DNA of 64,000 bases from Stichopus chloronotus (lineage: Eukaryota > Echinodermata > Holothuroidea > Aspidochirotida > Stichopodidae). Shown piece by piece: positions 22,852 through 33,582 of this stretch; positions within the stretch are counted from its first letter, which is position 1; every line of letters begins with the position of its first letter. The notes below the pieces were generated by a model that had not been told where the DNA came from, ran no database searches, and saw only the letters and a program-made list of their open reading frames with translations. The DNA is taken from contig CM037840.1 of assembly GCA_021234535.1 (NCBI GenBank), positions 6,706,835 to 6,770,834 on the forward strand, written 5' to 3'. The translations under genes were made by a program, and so were the position numbers.

Positions 22852-23251
22852 TTACTTGTATTTAAGCTTCCAATGGAAACAAAATAGATTTATCCAAATG
22901 TAAAAATCATGGAGAATGGAGATGGCCCCTCTAAGAGAATTAACGCTCCCGTCTAAATAAAGATTAGTGTCATCAGCATATTGAGAAATTTTCACTACCT
23001 TGTTATCAATATGAATAGCATTAACAATATCACTGTTTATAAAAGTCTGGGCCGAAGTTTCAACACAAATTAAAAAAAAGGTAAGGGCTAAGAGGACACC
23101 CTTGCCTGACACCCCTAGATAATTTGAAACTACCCGAAGAATAACCATTATTACACACAGAACTGCAGGTATTATGGTGAAATATACTCACCCAACGAAT
23201 AAAACTGTCCCCAAAATTGAAAGCCTGTCTAAGTTTGGACCGTACAGACAA
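22852..23251 (-). pseudogene. LINE-A ORF2 reverse transcriptase fragment
   Basis: Two overlapping frames: 23060-23251 with GVRQGCPLSPYLFF, and 22852-23148 with the catalytic YADD (SQYADDTNLYLDG). Both motifs are diagnostic of L1-type reverse transcriptase. The fingers and the first catalytic Asp region are missing because a deletion joins this piece to the endonuclease piece near 23235. A second deletion or frameshift separates it from 22841. Confidence 0.88.
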
Positions 23252-23574
23252 AAAAAAGTATAAACAGCATCATCAAACATAACGTCCAGAATGACATACC
23301 GACCATCTAAGTCGCAATCGACTTTTAAAACATCAATAAACAAAGATGGATTAAATAAAACACACACACCTTTACTCCTCAAAGAACCATGGCAGAAAAT
23401 TACGTTGCCTCCCCATTCATTGCGCCAATATTTCTCATCATCCTGACAAATGTGAGTTTCTTCGACGAAGATAATATCACATTTTTGGTTGTGGATATAT
23501 GCAAACACCTGTCTACGTTCAGCGGGTTGTCTCAAACCTCTAGCGTTATAAGTTGCCAATTTAATCTTGCCCAT
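23235..23574 (-). pseudogene. LINE-A ORF2 N-terminal endonuclease fragment
   Basis: An apurinic-type endonuclease that nicks the target. It starts at ATG 23574 (MGKIKLATYNARGL) and shows the catalytic Asn of TYNARG and the catalytic Glu of FVEETH. It ends after about 110 residues at YGPN, where the sequence jumps into the reverse transcriptase. The second half of the domain, with the catalytic Asp/His residues, is gone. Confidence 0.85.
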
Positions 23575-23590
23575 AGGTTAAAGTGATGTA

Positions 23591-23884
23591 ATGAAGAACG
23601 TTGGTGGAATGCAGATAGCGAATAGGTACGGCTAGAGGACAAAAACAATTATGCAATTGATGCGGAGTATCCACCTGGACAATCACTGCCTTTAAGTGAT
23701 CAGAAATACTAATAGGAAAAGCGTTAAAACAATAAATTTGAAAGTAGATAATAAGGACTTGTAAATTCAAAATGATACACACCTATTACTGCTACTATGT
23801 GTAAGTAATTCTTTGTATCGTAGTACATAACTTTTCCGCATACCTTGATCTTATTTGATGATTTAACTGTTCTGGTTTCACAAC
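23591..23884. other. Head-to-head spacer between LINE-A ORF2 and ORF1
   Basis: About 300 bp without a conserved frame. It should contain the inversion breakpoint if ORF1 and ORF2 belong to one insertion: part ORF1-ORF2 spacer (minus strand), part 5' UTR (plus strand). Confidence 0.45.
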
Positions 23885-24640
23885 ATGCCTTCTGGAAGGC
23901 CCAAAGGCAGCAAAAACAAACCAAAAGACAAAGGTAGTTCTGCAGCTTCCCAGCCAACCCTTTCAACTATGTCTGAGATTCAAGAGTCAGAATTAGAGCT
24001 GGAACGATCTTTCGATTCTGCTATAGAAAGAATTGTTGAGAAAGTAGCCGCTGATCTTAAAGAAATGAAGAGAGAATTCATGCAAACTTTAACTGAACAT
24101 GCAAAGCAGATCGAGGACCTAGAATTAGAAAATCATCGAAAGCAAAATGAGATTGATAACCTCAAAAAAAAAAATTACGGAACTAAAAAAGGATAGTGCA
24201 TCCTTTAAAGAAGATATTTATAAGTTAGAAAGATTTTCAAGAAGAAATAATATTAGAGTTGAATATTAGAACTGAGAGAAGATAAGAATGAAAAATGTCT
24301 GGATATGGTCTCGGATGTCATACAGAAGGTTGGACTGCAGGAATGTAAAACAGAGCGGGCCCATCGAGACGGTAGACGTGTGGATGACAAGCCTAGACAC
24401 ATTATAGCCAAACTAGCCTTTTACTCAGATAAGAACTTTATCTTGAAGAACTGGAGAAAGTCTCTTCTCAACGAAAATTATTTTATTCTAGATGATCTGA
24501 CGCGCTTATGCCTACAAGAAAAAAGACGTTGGAAGGACCAAGTCTCCCATCTTTACAGTAATGGAACTTTTTTGCATTTCTCTAGAGGCCGTTGGCGTAC
24601 TCAGTCTGGCCGCCCTTATAATTTTCATGAATCCTTATAA
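23885..24640 (+). pseudogene. LINE ORF1 (L1-type RNA-binding protein), frameshifted, inverted relative to ORF2
   Basis: Starts MPSGRPKGSKNKPKDKGSS. Residues about 35-104 form a charged heptad-like coiled coil (ELELERSFDSAIERIVEK and following), which would trimerise the protein. A frameshift near 24190 and another near 24270 separate it from the RNA-binding part: RRNNIRVE at about 24245, then TERAHRDGR and the C-terminal domain to 24640 (SGRPYNFHESL). Length fits L1-type ORF1. It is on the opposite strand from the neighbouring ORF2, which could be a 5' inversion of the twin-priming type or a separate insertion. Confidence 0.82.
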
Positions 24641-24807
24641 AATATTTCGTGGGACTGACATGAACTCACTTCATCTTCCATGGTACTTGATGGACCGTGT
24701 GACATGTATTTGTTATAATGCCACCTACGTCCTCCTTCATGTATGTTTTTTCCACCGGACTTCTTGTTTGTATTCTTTCAGAATGACACGTTCGGATGGT
24801 TTGATAT
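24641..24807. other. Sequence after ORF1
   Basis: May be ORF1-ORF2 spacer of the inverted LINE segment. Ends where the next microsatellite begins. Confidence 0.4.
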
Positions 24808-24906
24808 TATTATCATCATCATCATTATTATTATTATTATTATTATTGTTGTTATTGTTATTATTATTATTATTGTTATTATTATTATTATTATTGTTAT
24901 TATTTT
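24808..24906 (+). repeat. TTA/TTG microsatellite between LINE-A/ORF1 and LINE-B
   Basis: About 100 bp of imperfect TTA, TCA and TTG trinucleotides. On the minus strand it directly follows the 3' end of LINE-B. It accounts for the leucine- and isoleucine-only open frames here. Confidence 0.9.
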
Positions 24907-26530
24907 TTTCCATCCATATTTTATTTCAACTTTTGCTCATTTTGCATTTAAATAACTGATACAAAACAAAAATCTTCCATTTTCTTAAACATAAAACGAA
25001 AATCATTAAGCACATACTGAAGACATGGATTACAACTAAATATTACGAAATGTATCCTTCAATTCATCATAGGTGAAGTATCTTTTACTGACATTTCTCT
25101 TTGAAATATGCTTCTCGACCTCCAAAGCAAATTTAAATTTATGTTCAAATTCATATAAAGTTGGCAATTTATCATTTTGCTTACATTGAAAAACGAAATA
25201 TTTCAAATTATAAATCAAGAAGTTGTAGGGATGCTTAAGCAACTGATTGTAACCAAAGAAGACATCTTCCTTCGAAAAAACAAAACATCTACCAAGAAAC
25301 ATACTCTCAGCATCCAGCAAAAAAGAGGACACGATGTGGCAGTTCCAAAATAAATGCTCAAAAGTCTCTACATGAATTTTACAAAAAGAACATAATGGAC
25401 TCACAGTTCGATTCATGAGATTTAAGCGACTATTGATACCCAAAATTCTATGCAAAAAACGAAATTGAAAGTACTGTAATTTAATATCCCTCACCGTAAA
25501 CCCGACATTAGAAAAAATATTTGACCATTTATCCTGATCAAAGTTATATTTCCATTTCTGCAAAGCTGTTGGAGGGTTAAAAAATTCTTTTACTATACAA
25601 CCGTATGCCCATTGCGAGACACTTTTCTGGCTGAGCAACCTATTAAGTAAATCCTCGTTATGATTAAGAGAATGGTCTGTTTTATTCAAGTTTTGCTTCC
25701 ATAAAGTTGGAATGGCAGAAATTATACCATTGTACCTGGTAAAAGGAAAATCGTCTAAATTATAAACTTCCACAAACCCATTATACTGCATTGGCTTGTT
25801 ATCATCATTAAAAATTCCCTTAGAGTGCATAAATCGATAAAACACGATGTTATTACCAACTTTTATATTGGAGTTGTTCCAAATAATCTCGTTTTCAAAC
25901 TTGCTTGATGGGTCTTTAAAATTCAATATAGACCAAGCTTTACAGATATCCTTTACAAACAAATTATCAATATTGGGAACATCGTGTTTACTAAAGTTAC
26001 ATTGAAAGAAAAAATCTTCTCCAAAATCACTCAAATGATAATCTAGAAAAATCTTCCACGCACCATTATTATTGCTTCAATATCTTTTAATCCAAGTAAT
26101 CTTAAGACTGTGAAGAAAGCTCTCTAGATGAATTACCTTAAGACCACCCAAATGAATCGGGTTAATCATTGTCTGGCGTTTAACCTTGTCAGGCTTATCA
26201 TTCCAAATAAAGTTGAAAAGAATTGAATTCAAATCCAAAATAAAACACCTAGGGGGATTTGGGAGAATCTGGAACAAAAAAATAATTTGCGAGATTGCAA
26301 ATGTTTTGAATAAAATGTTTCTTCCAACTGGAGTCATATCACGTTGATTCCATAAGTTTAAGGACCGTTTAAGCCGAGACAGCTTTGGGGGAAAGTTCAA
26401 ATGGAACAGATCTTCTCTATTACAAGTAAATGTGATTCCCAACAGGGTAACTGAGCCTATTGACCAGGTGAAAGGGAGGTCATTGACAAAACACGGTTTC
26501 GAGCGAGTAAAAGGGCCAAGGGGGAAGAGA
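24907..26530 (-). mobile_element. LINE-B: 5'-truncated L1/Tx1-like LINE
   Basis: Contains only the end of the reverse transcriptase, the C-terminal region and the 3' UTR. An AATAAA lies about 15-20 bp before its 3' end at 24906. It is enclosed by TTA/TTG microsatellites on both sides (24808-24906 and 26535-26850). It is the least damaged of the three LINE copies. Confidence 0.9.
25036..26510 (-). pseudogene. LINE-B ORF2 C-terminal region, one in-frame stop
   Basis: A single reading frame from about 26510 to the natural stop at 25036, interrupted only by a TGA at 26077-26079. It starts in the post-palm region (SVTLLGITF, NFPPKLSRLKRSLNLWNQRD) and runs through LPNPPRCFI, HLGGLKVIHL, WNNSNIKV and FQFRFLHRILG. 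The C-terminal Cys/His motif is C-x2-C-x8-H-x4-C (CSFC...HLFWNC), the L1 ORF2 zinc-finger-like motif. Upstream endonuclease and YADD regions are absent through 5' truncation. Confidence 0.88.
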
Positions 26531-26534
26531 ATAG

Positions 26535-26850
26535 TTTGTTATTATTGTTATTGTTACTGTCATTGTCACTATTATTATTATTATCATTATCATGATCATT
26601 ATCATTATTATTATTATTATTGTTGTTGTTATTATTGTTATTGTCATTGTCATTACCATTACTATTATTATTGTTATTGTTATCATCATTATCATTATTA
26701 TTATTGTTATTATTATTATTTTTTATTGCTGTTATTGTTATTATCATTATTATTGTTATTGTTATTATCATTATTATTATTATTGTTGTTATTATTATTG
26801 TTATTGACATTATTGATATAAGTATTATTATTATTATTATTTGTGCCTCG
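26535..26850 (+). repeat. TTA/TTG/TCA microsatellite upstream of LINE-B
   Basis: About 315 bp of imperfect trinucleotides, in the same strand sense as the block at 24808-24906. All long frames here on both strands are runs of Leu, Ile, Asn, Tyr or Val and are not genes. Confidence 0.92.
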
Positions 26851-28165
26851 ACCTTCAGTACTGTGGATCAGTGTTAAGTAAGTTATCATGATTGTCTTGT
26901 TAGGAACAATATCCTCTGATATTAAGCTAAGCATTGTAGAGGGACCCATCAAAGTTGATCTGCGCTACTTTGTGGAATTTCAACTCAACTGGTGATGTTT
27001 GCATTCTTTTTGACATCATGGAGTGTAATTTATATCTTCTACGACTTTTGAAATGATGCATGTGTTGCCAGTTTCAATAATCACTGCAGATACTAACTTG
27101 GAGGAGTGAACATCTTGAAGTAAGAAAAAAAAAACAAAAAAGACCACCCTAAAAAAGGGTGGACATATCCATAAGAATACGTACGCAAATGTATGTAGTG
27201 TACTAGTAAGATTCCTCCACACAAATGTCATGCACAGAAAATACCAATAGAGCCACCATTTTGGTCCGGTACCTGATGGATATAATAAAAGTTACCCGAT
27301 TTCTAGTTTTAGAAATCGAAAAAAAAAACACTAATACACAGAAACACTGCAGTTCAATATTTTGTAACAATTACGCCCCACCACCACCAACCCCCCCCCC
27401 CCCGCCCTCCAAAAAAATGTATCCTTGAAGACAGCAAAAATGCAATTGGTCATGTACAATAAATGTGTAACACTATAGCGATTACATAGTGCAAAAAGTA
27501 CTAGGCGATAGTTCAGATAAAAACAGTATTTTAATCGTCATAAACCTCAACAGATGCATTCTATGTATAAATAAAATACGTTATAAACCATTTCAATCAA
27601 TGAAACCATTATTTTCTGGGAAATAAAGTTTTTATTAAACCTTTCGTCCAAGATTTTGTGTCGTTCTTTGAAACTCCGCACCTATTATCATTAGTGACTA
27701 GTTTCGAGATGATTTTAAAAGGAGTAGTCGACAGACATTTTAAAAACCGAACTGGCGTCACTTTACTGTCTCAGTGCAGTACGGCAATATTGTGTCCAGT
27801 TATACATATACTTACTTTGGTGCTCAATTCCTTGGCTAGTGTATGCACGACATGTAACAGTTAAACATACTGAATATGGATATTACCAAAAGCATGCTGA
27901 AAATGAACTTCTTATTAGATATTATCGCTCAGTCCAAACATGGTTGCACGGATTGAAATATTAAGTCACATTGTATGAACAGCAAAGATATGATAAGTTA
28001 CGTTGCACCTTGTACTAACAGAACCTACCGTACTGTATTATGTGCCCTTTTGACCTATGACGTCACCGATCGGGTGAACACCACATACCATAATCAGGTT
28101 CCTAACCACCCAGTTTGAGGTTCGTTAGACTTACTGTCGAGAAGGTAATCGCGACACTTTTTTTC
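26851..28165. other. No gene recognised
   Basis: A C15 run begins near 27388. Short frames only. Confidence 0.4.
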
Positions 28166-28169
28166 ATAG

Positions 28170-28560
28170 CATTTTGTCGATTAGAGACTTGACCTCTGAC
28201 CTTAAATTTTGACAGGAGACACAACTTCAGACCATAGGTCACCTATCCACCCCAACTTTGATCTTCATTGGTTTTGCCCTTTAGGAGGAGTTGTGGGTGC
28301 AAACTTTTCTGTGTCAAATTTGACGTTTTAAGTTTACCTTTGACCTCAAACACATACAAACATGATTTTGAGATAAACTCTTGTATACCGGTCATATATT
28401 TGAAGGTCCCACGTAAATAGCCATTTTGGATTAAAAAAAAATAAGATTTTGATTAATTTGACCTCTGACCTTAAGTTTTGACGGGAGACCAACTTTGACT
28501 CTCATCGGCTTTGCGATCTAGGAGGGATTGTGGACGCAAACTTCTGTAACTGAATTTTTC
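28170..28560 (+). repeat. Two-copy local duplication (~110 bp)
   Basis: 28185-28315 and 28458-28555 share TTGACCTCTGACCTTAA, TTTTGAC(A/G)GGAGAC, then a GGCTTTGC-like stretch, TAGGAGG and GCAAACTT. Each carries AGGTCA-type half-sites (complement of TGACCT). Confidence 0.6.
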
Positions 28561-29839
28561 TTTTGCACACACACATCTTCACACATTTTGATTCCTGCCC
28601 TAATGGAGGTTCCAGGTCACCTTAAGTACCATAGCAGGTTAGAGACCCATGTCTCATGTATCAACCGTACATAATGTTACCATGACAACTGTTGCTATGG
28701 CAACTGAGAGAGCCATAATACATTCTAACGTCCCAAAGCAACTGCAATATATCATCCAGTACATTACATGTATAGGGATGAGATAATTACTGCCCAAAAG
28801 TATCTGTGCGTATTACCGTAAGCTGCATAATAGAAATATAACGTTGGGTTATTTCAAAGGTTAGGGTTAGGCTTAATGGTTACAGTTAGGGGCAGGATAT
28901 GAGAAAATCCCTCTATTTACCTGTACATTCCTCTATGTGTTATTTACCTGTGCATCCATGTATGTGTTACTTACCTGTGCAGGATCTGGTTCTGCTAATA
29001 TTATTGTTTGACTTAAAAAAAATAACGTTCTCATTATTGGCAGGAATGTTCAAAAATTAACCACAGGGGTCAGTTCTGCCAACATTATTGTTTGGATTAA
29101 TAGGTGGTGTCTATTGACCTGGACGCCGGCTCAATTATTCAAGCTCTTCTTGTTATTGACCCGGACGTAACTTCGATGTAACTAAGAAGTACTAATTGAG
29201 AACCGTGAAAACAGAAAACTGTTTAATTAGGGTAGCAATAGCTATACAACACTAGCGGGAACTTGAAGTTTGCAAGCATATTCAGAATGGTACAAATTCT
29301 AGTAGAGTACCATAACTGTGCCATATAACTTGGAATTTTCTCGTCTGGCTCCATAAATGAAGATTGGAGACAATTGACACGGACAGTGACACTATGACAT
29401 ACATGTACCCATGCTGAAAATGCCTGCCTATAAATCGAACAGGAGTCACATGGCTACTCAGTTCACAAGCAAGCTATTTGAGTTATTGATATCAGTTAGA
29501 ATAGTGGTTAGTTTAGTGTTATTTGGCATTGTAACTAGGCATTCATTTAGCATACAGTGTGGTGTTGGAGCACAGATGCACTTTACATGGCAGCTGTGCC
29601 AATATCAAAAACCAAATTGTAAGCATTGTGGTTATTGGCAGAAATTTTCTGTTTATTGTTCACACGGACTGGCCATTAAGATATACTTATTTGTCTAAAA
29701 AAGTTCATTTCTGGCCCCACTCACATGGCTATTGGTGCCACCGTTAAAGATTAGGGTTACGTGACAATGTAAATTCAATGAATCTATTTTCATAGCACAT
29801 TTGGACTTTTCCTACAAATCAACAAATTTCATGCAATCT

Positions 29840-30365
29840 AAACTACGAGTGATACGTCTTGAAGAAGTGTTCTCCGGTAAGTCCTTGCAAGGTTTTAATG
29901 AAAATACTTAAACAGTTCTGAAGATGTGCTGGAAATCCAAAATTGTTGCAATTTTTCTTTTCCTCAAAAATTTGCAAACTTCACTCAGTTTACAATGTAT
30001 CCTGAACATTGTGGTAACTCCATACAACGTTTAAAGTTTATTGTTCAAACAGTTTTCAAGATATGGTGGAAATAAAAATTTTCGCCCCAAGTAGGCTTGT
30101 TTTCTCAAATTTCACTCAACTTTCCCAAAAAAGTTATGTATCTTGAATATTATGTTGTCAGGTAAGTCATTGCCAAGTTGGTCTCATAGCTCTCAAGATA
30201 TGCCTGATATCAAAATTTGGGGGCAAAACTGGCTTTTTCCCCCAAAAAAAATCAGCACATTTTCACTCTCTTTATTATAAAAGTGATATACCTTGAATAT
30301 TACATTATCAGGTAAGTTCTGGCAAAATTTTGCATTAAATGCTCAAATACTTTTCAACAGTAGGA
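29840..30365 (-). repeat. Left inner array of foldback-1 (~140-bp units)
   Basis: Three degenerate units, each with an (A/G)GGTAAGT stretch, then CA(A/G)ATAT or similar, a GAAAT or GATATC block and an AAAATTT...GGCAAA stretch, spaced about 138 bp. Opposite orientation to 31170-31619. Confidence 0.65.
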
Positions 30366-31169
30366 GATCTGACCTCGTATAATGAGGAATGAATTATTAA
30401 GCACGAAAACTTGACTCGGAAGTCTTCGAACGTTAACTTCCGGTTTGCAGATTTCACAAACAGCGTTCTGTCAAATAAATTAAATTAATGGTTTTCTACA
30501 TCTTCACCATATTTTCGAGGTTTGAAAGCTATCAATTCATGACTTAACAATTTTTCGTCGTGTGAATATGTCCGAATTTACTCCAAGGTTAATTATCTCA
30601 TCCCTACAGGGGCTAGATGAAATATTGTTGTCACTTGGCTAGTGGAGCTATATATTGTACTGTGCACCCATGGGAGAATGGTTTCCATGGAAACGCTTGG
30701 AGTGGATGAGTAGAGACACCCCAGGGGTACCCCATGGTAGAGTGACCATGGGTATAGGAGGGTAGTGTTGGGTGGTATAAATGAAAACGTGTCCATGCCA
30801 ATGTGTGTGCGTATGCCCTTGTTTTCGGGTGGGATCGAGGACGGAAACAATAGATTTTAGGTCGTCTGTAGAAAATTCAATAGATTTCTCCGATCCTCTC
30901 AAGATTAAGATTAACAATAGAGAGTCTATTGTTTAGGTTAGGGTTGAGTAAGGAGAAACAAAAGAAAGCACAATGAGGTCCTCTGAATGAATGGAAACAA
31001 AGATGTATGTGTATGTGTGCGTGCGTGCGTCCGGACTTGTCCAAATTGTGGTTTTTCCAGGATAGTTTGAACAGCATATGAGCGATTAAGTTGAAACTTG
31101 GTAACGTTGTGCATGATGCCAATATGTGCAAGATGTATTAGTTGTGTGGTAAATCGAGTCAAATTTGCT

Positions 31170-31619
31170 GATTTTTTAGAAAAAAAAAAATCAGTTTGCC
31201 CCAAAATTGCTACTTCCAGCATATCTTGAGGAGTATTTGAGCATTTAATGCAAAATTTTGCAAAAACTTAGATAAGAATAGGAAACATTTCAAGGTATAT
31301 TACTTTTGTAGTGAAGAGAGTGAAATTTGCTGATTTTTTGGAAAAATGCAATTTTGCCCCTAAATTTGTATTTCCAGCATATTTTGAGAACTATTAGATC
31401 AATTAACTTACAGTTTTGTAAGTACTTACCCGAGAACACATTGTTCAACATAATATAACTGTAGGCTCCCTAGTGGTAAATCTAGCGAAATTGCTGATTT
31501 TTGAGAAAAAAAGCCAATTTTGCCCCAAACTTTGTATTTCCAACATACCTTGTGAACTATCAGATCAATCAACTTAAAGCTTTGTAAGGACTTACCGGAG
31601 AACACATTGTGCAACATAA
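31170..31619 (+). repeat. Right inner array of foldback-1 (~163-bp units)
   Basis: Units near 31188, 31350 and 31514 share TTTGCCCC, then TATTTCCAGCATAT, a GAACTAT block, GTAAG and AACATAAT. A fourth unit, after the LTR, lies at about 32150-32290. Confidence 0.7.
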
Positions 31620-32131
31620 TGTAACGTTCGCCGAGACGATCAGGAGGTTAGAAATGAGACCAGGACTACCAGCAGATTGTTTCTGACTTCGCTACTTTTA
31701 TTCATGTTCTAGCTCTACAATGTCATATTTACACTGTACAAACAGAGGTCTTTCTCAAGCTCTGCCTCTGTTGACTGACCAACTTACTTCTGCGGACTCT
31801 CCTCCCACTCACCAACTTACTTCTGCGGATTCCTTTTATATACTGCCGTGCTTATTATTCTTTACACATACTTATATACCTCACGAGCTGCATTGACCTC
31901 ACGAGGTAAATTGTCCTCACGAGGTAAATTGACCTCACGAGGTAAATTGTCCTCACGAGATAAATTGACCTCACGAGGTAAATTGACCTCACGACGTACA
32001 TATGCCTAGCATCTTACACACACTTGACTAGGCAGAAGCTGTATAGAATGATTCATGCATAACACACAGGTGAAGACAATTTACATTAGTATACTAGGCA
32101 TCATAACTGTGTAAGGGCTATTCCTGTAACA
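31620..32131 (+). mobile_element. Solo LTR 1 with ATAA target duplication
   Basis: 512 bp starting TGTAACG and ending CTGTAACA (TG...CA ends), flanked by direct ATAA at 31616-31619 and 32132-32135. It interrupts a foldback-1 repeat unit cleanly. It holds a TATATA at 31837-31842, two copies of ACTTACTTCTGCGGA just upstream (31786 and 31817), and an 18-bp minisatellite. No internal retrotransposon region is present, so it is a solo LTR left by recombination. A 4-bp duplication is compatible with Ty3/Gypsy- or BEL-type integration; family and strand are unproven. Confidence 0.72.
31881..31995 (+). repeat. 18-bp minisatellite inside solo LTR 1
   Basis: Six to seven copies of CCTCACGAGGTAAATTG(A/T), differing at one or two positions. 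CCTCACGAGG is near-palindromic. Confidence 0.9.
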
Positions 32132-32757
32132 ATAATATTAATGTAATGGTAAATCCAGTGAAATCTCAGTTCTGATATTTGAGACAGCTAACTTTGCCTC
32201 AAGATTTGTATTTCCAGCATATCTTGAGAGCTAATGGAGCATTATACACAAAATTTGCAATTTTTGCAAGGCTGTTTCTATGGACACAGTAACGAAGATA
32301 CAGTATATCACTCTTATAGTAATAAACTGTTGAAATTGTATGATTGCTTGGTAAAAAATAGAGCCGGTATCCGGTTCAACAGACACCACCTTTTAACTTT
32401 AGCCAAAACAACTTAAGCAGAAGTGGCCCCTGTGGGTAATGTCTTTGAACATTCCTGTAAATTATGAGAACGTTATTTTTAAGTCAAACAATAATTGTAG
32501 CAGAACCAGGTCCTGCACAGGTAAATAGGAGACTAATGTTCACATAACCCATGTAGGGATGTTCTTATATCCTGACCCTAGCTGTAACCACTAAGCCTAA
32601 CCTGTATGGAATAACCCAATGTTATTATTGCGTTATGTAGCTTAATATACACAGATACTTTGAGACGTTATTGTTATTGTTACTTTAGCCTACGTAGTGG
32701 CACCAGGCTATAGGCTTTAGCTTGCTACCTTACAGTAGATATCAATATTACCATTTT

Positions 32758-32898
32758 ATGTTCGGTTCTGCTTTCCACCATTTTATGTTCGAAGAATGTC
32801 AGTGCCAGGATAGGCACGTGGGGACATGTGGTTGCACTAAACTATTACAAATTCCCATGTGCAGGCCCTGTATTGAAATCAATGCATGTTGGCGATGA
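32758..32898 (+). CDS. Possible small cysteine-rich frame near the CXC exon
   Basis: A 46-codon frame with seven Cys in about 30 residues (CQCQ, CGC, CRPC, AC). It lies on the same strand as, and 440 bp before, the CXC-like exon. It could be an exon of the same gene or chance. No splice evidence beyond the proximity. Confidence 0.2.
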   Translation: MFGSAFHHFMFEECQCQDRHVGTCGCTKLLQIPMCRPCIEINACWR

Positions 32899-33341
32899 GA
32901 TACGCAACTCCGTGGATTGCCCTCTCGTTTGTTTTTCGAACATTCGATAGAATACCAAAGTACATCATTGGGGGGTTCGTAAGGTAAAACTACACAAAAC
33001 CATGACGTTGCAGTCTACGAAGTTCGGTCAAATGATGAGGTTATCTTTAAGTGAAGAAGGTGTTTTTCTACCCCATGGAGTATCCTTATGTCATATTTCC
33101 TTCAGCAAAGTTTTTTCGGCAATCGAACTTGAAGTATTCTAAACTTGTATGTGTATTAGGTAGGCCTATGTAAAGTGTATTGTGTAGTATGCGACGGCAC
33201 TATAGTACTAGTAATGTACACAATATACAAGGTAAGTTAGTAGGCCTAGGCTACTCTTTCACTCTATGACTTAGCCTGCCCTTGATTTTATCTGTGACGT
33301 TCCGTCTAAACAATTCGATCAAATTGGAAAGATTTTTCTTA

Positions 33342-33582
33342 AGTGCCACAATCAGGTTGTAAGTGTCGATCTGGTTGTGGTACACATAGATGCAAATGCC
33401 AACAGCAAAACATACTTTGTGGTCCATCGTGTACATGCTTGAACTGTAGCGACAAAACCATAGCAACTACAAATCCAGATGAAATGCCATTAGATGAAGA
33501 ATCTTCATCAGAGAGCTCTGATTCTAGTAGTGAGTCAGATATTGAGGCGTTGCATACTGATGACGAAAATAAATTTTTCTGA
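33342..33582 (+). CDS. Putative terminal exon with CXC-like cysteine-rich DNA-binding domain
   Basis: About 80 codons. Residues 6-36 hold the spaced cysteines C-x-C-x3-C-x5-C-x-C-x6-C-x3-C-x-C-x2-C (CKCRSGC, HRCKC, LCGPSCTCLNC), the pattern of CXC (tesmin/TSO1- or MSL2-like) zinc-binding domains that contact DNA. After it comes an acidic Ser/Asp/Glu-rich tail and a stop. There is no ATG at the start. The frame is closed just upstream by TAA, and the preceding GATTTTTCTTAAG resembles a 3' splice site, so this reads as the last exon of a spliced gene. A polyadenylation signal follows at 33912. It may instead belong to a transposon-derived protein, since such Cys-rich tails also occur there. Confidence 0.5.

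Larger units (their letters stand above)
21311..23590 (-). mobile_element. LINE-A: L1/Tx1-like LINE, internally deleted, ORF2 part
   Basis: A minus-strand copy with endonuclease start, part of the reverse transcriptase, the C-terminal region and 3' UTR. At least two internal deletions are evident, because the pieces are much shorter than a ~1200-residue ORF2. An AATAAA lies about 20 bp before the microsatellite. Its ORF1 is found head-to-head at 23885 on the plus strand. Confidence 0.88.
28774..32680. mobile_element. Foldback-1: ~3.9-kb imperfect long inverted repeat
   Basis: 28790-29140 is the inverted copy of about 32350-32665. Shared blocks include TTATTGTTTGACTTAAAAA, GGAATGTTCAAA, GTGGTGTCT and CCGGCTC. 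Inner arms 29840-30365 and 31170-31619 are also inverted relative to each other. The centre is near 30.75 kb. A solo LTR (31620-32131) sits in the right arm and unmatched DNA (about 29150-29835) in the left. A further 16-bp inverted pair, AGGGATGAGATAATTA, occurs at 28774 and about 30587-30605. No protein is encoded. Confidence 0.75.

Noticed and set aside
24561..24959. Open frames of poly-Leu/Ile (and 26432-26952 on both strands with poly-Asn, Ile or Tyr)
   Set aside because: Direct products of the TTA/TTG microsatellites; no other coding signal.
31881..31995. CRISPR-like array
   Set aside because: The units abut without unique spacers, and the setting is a eukaryotic LTR; it is a minisatellite.
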